A stretch of 64,000 nucleotides of DNA from Cavia porcellus (taxonomy: Eukaryota > Chordata > Mammalia > Rodentia > Caviidae). The translations under genes were made by a program, and so were the position numbers. Below, piece after piece: positions 61,672 to 64,000 of the stretch. The notes below the pieces were generated by a model, which did no database searches, had not been told where the DNA came from, and saw nothing but the letters and a program-made list of their open reading frames with translations. Every line of letters starts with the position of its first letter. The stretch's first letter is position 1. The stretch spans positions 120,923,201-120,987,200 of the forward strand of contig NW_026947487.1 of NCBI RefSeq assembly GCF_034190915.1, given 5' to 3'.

Positions 61672-63631
61672 GTCTTTTTCATTTTTATCGGTACCGGGGA
61701 TCGAACTCACGACCGCCTGCTTGCAAGGCAGGTGCTTATGCCGCTGAGCTAAACCCCTAGCCCCAGAAAGCTTCACTTTCTAACCAGCTAGAGAGCCAGC
61801 CCCACCTCTACCAGCCTTCTGTATGCCTGGCCGAGTGTGAAGGGTGGGGTGGGCTCACAGCAACCTGAGCCTCTGTCTACTGGGGCAGAGGTGAGAGAAT
61901 CAGCCTGTCCTCCATGGGTGTGGAGGTGATTGTGCACAATGGTGTTTGCATGCCAGGTTCCTGCTGTTCTATAGGAAAGGCCTGGAGTCAGCACCTTCCT
62001 GCTAACCCAGCCCAGGGAAGCTTACTTCGCACATTTGGATTCACTCTCAATCCAGGCAGAATGGTGCTCCCACGGGACCTCATCAGGTTTAGCCCAGAAC
62101 AGGGCATGCTGACAGACCCAAAAGGGCCTTCTTGTGGCCCAGGGAGAGATGCAGCAGGGGCAGCCTTGCCAACACGGACCTGATGTATTGGGCCTAATGG
62201 CTCACAAGTGGCAAGGCACTGGAAAGGCTGGGATGTCCCAGCAGCTCCATTACAAATTCCCAGAATGCAAACTGTCTAGGGGGCATGGGCCATGGCTCTG
62301 ACCTAGGGGGGTGGATTGCCTGAGTTACTGTCAGTTAATGATGTCATTTACTGATCCAAGGCTCCCACATGTCAGTTACTGATCCAAGGCTCTCAGAAGT
62401 GCCTTTTGCAGCACAGGCAGCCCCTTAACCTACCAATCTGTCAGGAGTCCAGTGTCCATCACAAGCACGTTCAGCACAGGCACAGGGGTGTTGGGTGCAT
62501 ACTATCCCTCTCAGAGGCAGGTAAGACCCCTCCAGACTCAGAGGCACTCGACTGAGTATGACAAGATCTCGCCACAGAGCTGGCCCTCAGCAGCAGTATG
62601 CAGAGCACTGGCATATTCTTCACTTCACAGCACTACACTCTGTCCCTGTCATCTGCCTGAGACTGGGTGCAGGTATACCCTGCTCACTGGGCACAATGTG
62701 CCTTTGCTTCCTGTGTAGTTCTCATGCCCTTGCTGGAGTACTGCAGTGTGAGGCCTGATGCTGCTGTCTCAGGTCACCGATTCTTTGGCCCTGATGCTGA
62801 AATAAGGTAAGGGTTGGAAGATGCCCGGGTATCTTCCTGTGAGTCCTTGTCCTCAGAGGCAGAGAGGGGCCGGCCTGGGGGTAGAGGGCCACCGTGCTCC
62901 CATGACTTCAAAGTTGAGGCAACCATGGGGCCATCACTCCTGTCCTTGCCCCCATCATGGTGACCTGGAAGAAGTCACTGAGGAGAGTTCCTCAAGTCCA
63001 AGAGAATGTGCTGATGAAGCAAGTGAGTACCCAACCTAAAGAATTAAGTGTTGTGGAAATATCATCTGATGAGCGTGGTGGGCACAGGTCCCGAGTGGGT
63101 GCCTGCCTGAGATGGAAACAGGGATTGGTGAGCTCATATAACCTTCATATTTGTTTTAAAAAATGAAGAAGTTGAGTGCTGTGGTGTATGCCTCTCATCC
63201 TACTACTTTGGGAGGCTGCAGCAAGACGATTACAAGCTTAAGCCCAGCCTGGGCAACTTAGCTACTTAGCAAGATTGTCTCAGAAATAAAAAGGGCTGGG
63301 AATGTAACTCAGTGCAAAGGCCCTAGATTCAATCCCAGTACCATAAAGACAGAAAACAATACCACAGGGTCACAGGAGCGGACTGTTGTGTCCCACACTG
63401 CTGGAGATCCTATGTCTTTCGGTCTACCCTCCCCTAGACACCCCCTTGCCTACCAGGCCCACTCTCCCCCAGCCAGCCACCTGCTCTGAGCCAGCTGGTG
63501 AGCCTGTACCTTGGGAGATCGCACTTTCTGTGGAAAGAACCTGCCACCATAAACTGGCTGGAGGAGAACGTCCGTGTGGTTCTGCAGGCCGTGGACGCAG
63601 GAGACCCTGCTGTGGAGGCCTGTGAGGGCAG
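38287..63631 (+). CDS. TCF25: TCF25 (NULP1 / Rqc1 homologue), exons 1-14; runs off the right edge
   Basis: TCF25 is the animal homologue of yeast Rqc1, part of the ribosome quality-control complex with Listerin and NEMF that helps ubiquitinate stalled nascent chains. It was first described as NULP1, a basic helix-loop-helix-like nuclear repressor. Fourteen exons join in frame to residues 1-542 of about 676. The N-terminus is [20 protein letters not shown], followed by an acidic run at 30-37 (DDDDAEEE). A lysine/arginine-rich nuclear-localisation-like stretch lies at 124-137 ([14 protein letters not shown]). The TCF25-family helical-repeat domain begins near 144 ([15 protein letters not shown]) and includes [40 protein letters not shown] and [20 protein letters not shown]. 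All junctions fit phase. The last about 134 codons, including the stop, lie beyond base 64000. Confidence 0.97.
40728..40830 (-). mobile_element. Young tRNA-derived SINE inserted next to a B1 fragment
   Basis: TTTTATCGGTACCAGGGATC through GCTAAATCCCCAGCCCC. ACTCCTGTT is repeated on both flanks. A B1-like fragment lies at 40625-40700. Confidence 0.9.
41380..42280 (-). repeat. Degenerate tandem repeats in the tail of copy B
   Basis: Five to six related blocks of about 130-180 bp. Each opens with a version of ATGGTTACCATAATG, then CTTATTGTCTTCACAGTTGT or AAAAAGAATTGCCTAT, and ends near GACTTCAAAACAAGTTAATA. Best seen at about 41390, 41535, 41800, 41960, 42095 and 42250. Confidence 0.6.
41690..41775 (+). 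mobile_element. Young tRNA-derived SINE nested in copy B, 16-bp TSD
   Basis: GGGCTGGGGATTTAGCTCAG through GGTACCAATAAAAAAA. The exact duplication AGGAAATCAAAGTAGG at 41674-41689 and 41776-41791 shows it landed after copy B. Confidence 0.95.
42359..42610 (-). pseudogene. L1 ORF1 C-terminal fragment within copy B
   Basis: About 75-80 codons in one open frame. Residues [20 protein letters not shown] and then [11 protein letters not shown]...LQRIL align to the conserved C-terminal domain of L1 ORF1p (RNA-binding chaperone). The coiled-coil and RRM portions are absent. The 5' leader joins directly to it, so this is a fragment and not a functional protein. Confidence 0.75.
43735..43922 (-). repeat. 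Old L1M 3'-end fragment
   Basis: On the + strand it reads TTATTGACATAATATATAAT, GCCCATTTTAAGCATATAAT and ATGAATGGAATTACTCGAAT, the inverted 3' region of ancient mammalian L1. A B1-dID element lies just before it (about 43530-43735). Confidence 0.6.
43928..44360 (-). mobile_element. B1-like SINEs with young tRNA-SINE nested (16-bp TSD)
   Basis: 43928-44060 is a diverged B1. A second B1 starting near 44230 (TTTGAGACAAGGTCTTGCTA) is interrupted by a tRNA-SINE at 44087-44225. TCATTTGTTCAGTTTT is repeated on both sides of the insert. Confidence 0.85.
44570..45010. repeat. Possible ancient LTR-like repeat
   Basis: Motifs such as GGGTTCACAAAACTCATTGA, AAGCTCTCATACTCGGGATG and GTCAGCCAAAGGAAGAGGAA resemble a widespread old mammalian LTR. 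The class is not assigned. Confidence 0.3.
46430..46750. repeat. AT-rich tandem tract, tRNA-SINE (-) and B1 (-)
   Basis: 46450-46520 repeats TTATTAGAATATAT. 46532-46610 is a tRNA-SINE copy (CCTGGGATCGAACTCACAAC). 46611-46750 is B1-like. Confidence 0.7.
47283..47465 (+). repeat. B1-dID-type composite SINE
   Basis: GCCAGCACAGTGCTACACAC, then CAGAGCTAGAGTGTATCTTA and GGGTTCAATCCACAG in the tRNA-like half. Confidence 0.65.
48148..48231 (-). mobile_element. tRNA-derived SINE with TSD
   Basis: TTTTTATCAGTACCGGGAGT through GCTAAATTCCCAGCCCC. CCACAAAGATAT flanks both sides. Confidence 0.85.
48318..48433 (-). mobile_element. Young tRNA-derived SINE with 16-bp TSD
   Basis: T-run, TTTTTATCGGTACCAGGGAT, ending GCTAAATCCCCAGCTCC. 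GCCAATCAGTACTTCT is repeated exactly on both flanks. Confidence 0.93.
48568..48643 (+). repeat. 38-bp tandem duplication
   Basis: CATAGCAGAGCATAAATCC...CAACTCAAAAA occurs twice back to back with two differences, within a B1/ID-like composite. Confidence 0.85.
48797..49070. mobile_element. B1-like SINE (+) interrupted by tRNA-SINE (-)
   Basis: B1 reads GAGCTGGGTGCAGTGGTACA and continues at 49005 through GACTCTGTCTCAAAAAAC. The insert 48918-49003 reads TTTTTATTAGTACCGGGGAT. TTCARTGCCATCTT is repeated on both sides. Confidence 0.82.
50689..50850 (+). CDS. TCF25: TCF25 coding exon 2
   Basis: 162 nt, residues 65-118. It begins [16 protein letters not shown], the conserved acidic segment, and is followed by a variable linker. 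Acceptor TTTTCCAG, donor CAG|GTATGG. Confidence 0.96.
51449..51523 (+). CDS. TCF25: TCF25 coding exon 3 (basic stretch)
   Basis: 75 nt, residues 119-143. It codes [20 protein letters not shown], a lysine-rich segment likely to serve nuclear or RNA/ribosome interaction. Acceptor TTTATTAG, donor TCG|GTATGT. Confidence 0.94.
51652..51748 (-). mobile_element. Young tRNA-derived SINE in TCF25 intron 3
   Basis: T-run, CACCGGTACTGGGGATTGAA, ending GCTAAATCCCCAGCCTC, flanked by AAGACTTCTT on both sides. Confidence 0.88.
51961..52031 (+). repeat. 30-bp minisatellite, about 2.4 copies
   Basis: CATCTGTCCTCAGACAGACC repeats at 51961 and 51991 with a partial third copy from 52020. Confidence 0.85.
52277..52395 (+). 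CDS. TCF25: TCF25 coding exon 4
   Basis: 119 nt, phase 0 to 2. It codes [20 protein letters not shown], then [10 protein letters not shown], the start of the conserved domain. Donor CAG|GTACAA. Confidence 0.96.
52755..52980 (-). repeat. B1-like SINEs
   Basis: TTTTTGAGACAGGGTCTCGC and a second TTTTTGAGACAATTGTACTA copy, both inverted. Confidence 0.7.
53512..53745 (-). repeat. tRNA-SINE fragment and B1-like SINE
   Basis: TTTCCAGTACTGGGGATTGA (3' part of a tRNA-SINE), then a T-run and TTTAAGACGGGGTCTTGCTA through GGGCTGGGATTACAGGAGTG, just before TCF25 exon 5. Confidence 0.75.
53832..53897 (+). CDS. TCF25: TCF25 coding exon 5
   Basis: 66 nt, phase 2 to 2. It codes [22 protein letters not shown]. 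Acceptor CTCTATAG, donor GAG|GTAAGA. Confidence 0.95.
54128..54385. mobile_element. B1-like SINE (+) with young tRNA-SINE (-) in its tail
   Basis: B1 starts GTGGCATGTGGTGGTACACA. The insert at about 54268-54362 reads CTTTTTATCGGTACCAGGGA. AGCGAGACCTGTCTT occurs on both sides. Confidence 0.9.
54783..55075 (+). repeat. tRNA-derived SINE (5' truncated) and B1-dID composite
   Basis: 54783-54880 reads TGGCATAAGTGCCTGCCTGG with GATCCCCGGTACC and an (AAAC)n tail. 54905-55070 is a diverged B1-dID. Confidence 0.7.
55352..55434 (+). CDS. TCF25: TCF25 coding exon 6
   Basis: 83 nt, phase 2 to 1. It codes [20 protein letters not shown] and then WPRYSKP. Acceptor CTTCCCAG, donor CAG|GTAAGA. Confidence 0.96.
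56072..56515 (-). mobile_element. Probable MaLR-type solo LTR
   Basis: On the + strand it reads TTTCCTGTTGCTGCATACAA, AATACCTGACACTTAACAAT and GAGAATTTATTTTGGATGAC and ends ACTATAATACCACA, the inverted layout of MaLR LTRs. A GA-rich microsatellite (56265-56325) lies inside. Confidence 0.55.
57057..57187 (+). CDS. TCF25: TCF25 coding exon 7 (weak donor)
   Basis: 131 nt, phase 1 to 0. It codes [20 protein letters not shown], then [20 protein letters not shown], then NNIV. The frame-conserving donor is GTG|GTTCGT, poor at +3 to +5. Using GTGGTT one codon earlier would delete one valine. Confidence 0.9.
57945..58044 (+). CDS. TCF25: TCF25 coding exon 8
   Basis: 100 nt, phase 0 to 1. It codes [20 protein letters not shown], then [13 protein letters not shown]. 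Acceptor TTCTGGCAG, donor CAG|GTGAGA. Confidence 0.96.
58045..58877 (+). other. TCF25 intron 8
   Basis: Mostly the old L1M fragment. The rest is unique-looking. Confidence 0.7.
58268..58602 (-). repeat. Old L1M 3'-end fragment
   Basis: AACCACTAATCTGCCCTCTG, CTATTATGAGAATTTCCTGT and GAGTTGCTTTTGATTGTTGT match the inverted 3' region of ancient mammalian L1s. Confidence 0.7.
58878..58971 (+). CDS. TCF25: TCF25 coding exon 9
   Basis: 94 nt, phase 1 to 2. It codes [20 protein letters not shown], then [11 protein letters not shown]. Acceptor GCCTGCAG, donor CAG|GTTAGT. Confidence 0.96.
59790..60098. mobile_element. B1-like SINE (+) interrupted by young tRNA-SINE (-)
   Basis: B1 begins TGGCCTGGTTGCACACACCT and resumes at 60028 with GCATAGCAAGACCCTGTCTC and a long A-run. 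The insert 59918-60027 reads TTTTTATCGGTACCGGGGTC. The target GGCCAGTCTT is duplicated. Confidence 0.88.
60400..60492 (+). CDS. TCF25: TCF25 coding exon 10
   Basis: 93 nt, phase 2 to 2. It codes [20 protein letters not shown], then [10 protein letters not shown]. Acceptor GGACCTAG, donor CAG|GTGAGT. Confidence 0.96.
60610..60715 (+). CDS. TCF25: TCF25 coding exon 11
   Basis: 106 nt, phase 2 to 0. It codes [21 protein letters not shown], then [15 protein letters not shown]. The acceptor is CTGAAG, a less common AAG acceptor after a fair pyrimidine tract. The preceding intron is only 117 nt. Confidence 0.95.
61419..61578 (+). CDS. TCF25: TCF25 coding exon 12
   Basis: 160 nt, phase 0 to 1. It codes [20 protein letters not shown], then [20 protein letters not shown], then [11 protein letters not shown]. 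Acceptor CCTTGTAG, donor GAG|GTGGGT. Confidence 0.95.
61638..61765 (-). mobile_element. Young tRNA-derived SINE with 17-bp TSD
   Basis: T-run, TTTTTATCGGTACCGGGGAT, ending GCTAAACCCCTAGCCCC. AGAAAGCTTCACTTTCT is identical on both sides. Lies 60 bp after TCF25 exon 12. Confidence 0.94.
62343..62398 (+). repeat. 28-bp tandem duplication
   Basis: TTACTGATCCAAGGCTC appears in both of two adjacent 28-bp units with a few differences. Confidence 0.8.
62719..62806 (+). CDS. TCF25: TCF25 coding exon 13
   Basis: 88 nt, phase 1 to 2. It codes [21 protein letters not shown], then FFGPDAEI. Acceptor CTGTGTAG, donor AAG|GTAAGG. Confidence 0.95.
63170..63360 (+). repeat. B1-dID-type composite SINE
   Basis: TTGAGTGCTGTGGTGTATGC, then AAGGGCTGGGAATGTAACTC and GATTCAATCCCAGTACC. 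Lies about 110 bp before TCF25 exon 14. Confidence 0.75.
63473..63631 (+). CDS. TCF25: TCF25 coding exon 14 (last one in window)
   Basis: 159 nt, phase 2 to 2. It codes [21 protein letters not shown], then [20 protein letters not shown], then [12 protein letters not shown]. Acceptor TCCCCCAG, donor CAG|GTGAGC. The following exon (family RRKVLYQRAP) is not found before base 64000. Confidence 0.95.
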
Positions 63632-64000
63632 GTGAGCTGGTCTGGGCAGTTGGTGTGGCCTGACAGGTATGCATGGGACCAGACATCTCTGCCCTCTCCT
63701 GGGAACCCTCACAGTGAGGGAGCTGGCAGGGTTATTCCCAGAGGCCTCCACACAAACTAGAAACATGGGACTTGGCCACCATGTGTTCAACTTCATCCTG
63801 GATTGTGCTTTGTTCCACATTTGCTGTGGTGATTGCCAGTCTTGCCCACTCTGGCAAGAGAGCAGGGACTCACAAGTGACTGTGATCTGCTGGCTTTTCC
63901 TTTTCCACTAGTTGGGGGTGGCTCACTATGTGACTGGCTGCAATGGAGAGTTGCTCCTTGCCTACTTTAGCTGGGCCTGTGGCTCCCATCAGCACTGTGG
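63632..64000 (+). other. Start of TCF25 intron 14
   Basis: Unique-looking intron sequence to the end of the window. No match to the expected next exon. Confidence 0.7.

Larger units (their letters stand above)
61579..62718 (+). other. TCF25 intron 12
   Basis: A young tRNA-SINE near the 5' end, then about 950 bp of unique-looking DNA with a short direct repeat at 62343-62398. Confidence 0.7.

Overview
The window is mammalian nuclear DNA, almost certainly from a rodent. It carries two protein-coding genes in tandem on the + strand, with GT-AG introns (one GC-AG), two CpG-island promoters and a dense load of rodent-type SINEs. These SINEs are 7SL-derived B1-like monomers with the internal duplication, composites of a B1 half and a tRNA-like half (B1-dID type), and a young tRNA-derived family whose tail reads GATAAAAAG. 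B1-dID composites are known from non-murid rodents (Gliridae, Sciuridae, Castoridae, Caviidae, Hystricidae), so I infer a non-murid rodent, possibly a beaver-like castorimorph. The species is not provable from the sequence alone.

Layout. 1-4400 is intergenic and repeat-rich: a 5'-truncated L1-derived element (549-1373), an unclassified repeat with 123-bp monomers (about 1690-3095) and a solo class II ERV LTR (3530-3852). SPIRE2 (Spire-type actin nucleator 2) follows, with a CpG-island promoter carrying a perfect palindromic CRE, ATG at 4621, stop at 34639-34641 and poly(A) signal at 35241. Its 15 coding exons splice in frame to 717 codons. The large introns hold SINEs, an ERVL-MaLR-like provirus (20165-22476), other LTR fragments and a degenerate minisatellite. 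35266-38030 is the intergenic spacer. TCF25 (NULP1; the animal homologue of yeast Rqc1) starts at 38287 in a second CpG island with NRF1- and ETS-like sites. Fourteen coding exons (542 of about 676 residues) lie in the window and the gene runs off the right edge. Its 12.2-kb first intron contains a nearly 2-kb L1-derived non-autonomous element with both ends and a target-site duplication.

The SPIRE2-TCF25 order and orientation match human 16q24.3 and the mouse syntenic region. The two products are not known to work together: SPIRE2 nucleates actin on vesicle membranes with formins and myosin V, and TCF25 acts in ribosome-associated quality control and has been described as a transcriptional repressor.

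The most unusual content is the pair of L1-derived copies. They share a long tail of degenerate tandem repeats, and the complete copy keeps only the ORF1 C-terminus and no ORF2. Next in interest are the tandem-monomer repeat, a GC-AG intron in SPIRE2 supported by reading frame, and many SINE-in-repeat nestings with clear target-site duplications.
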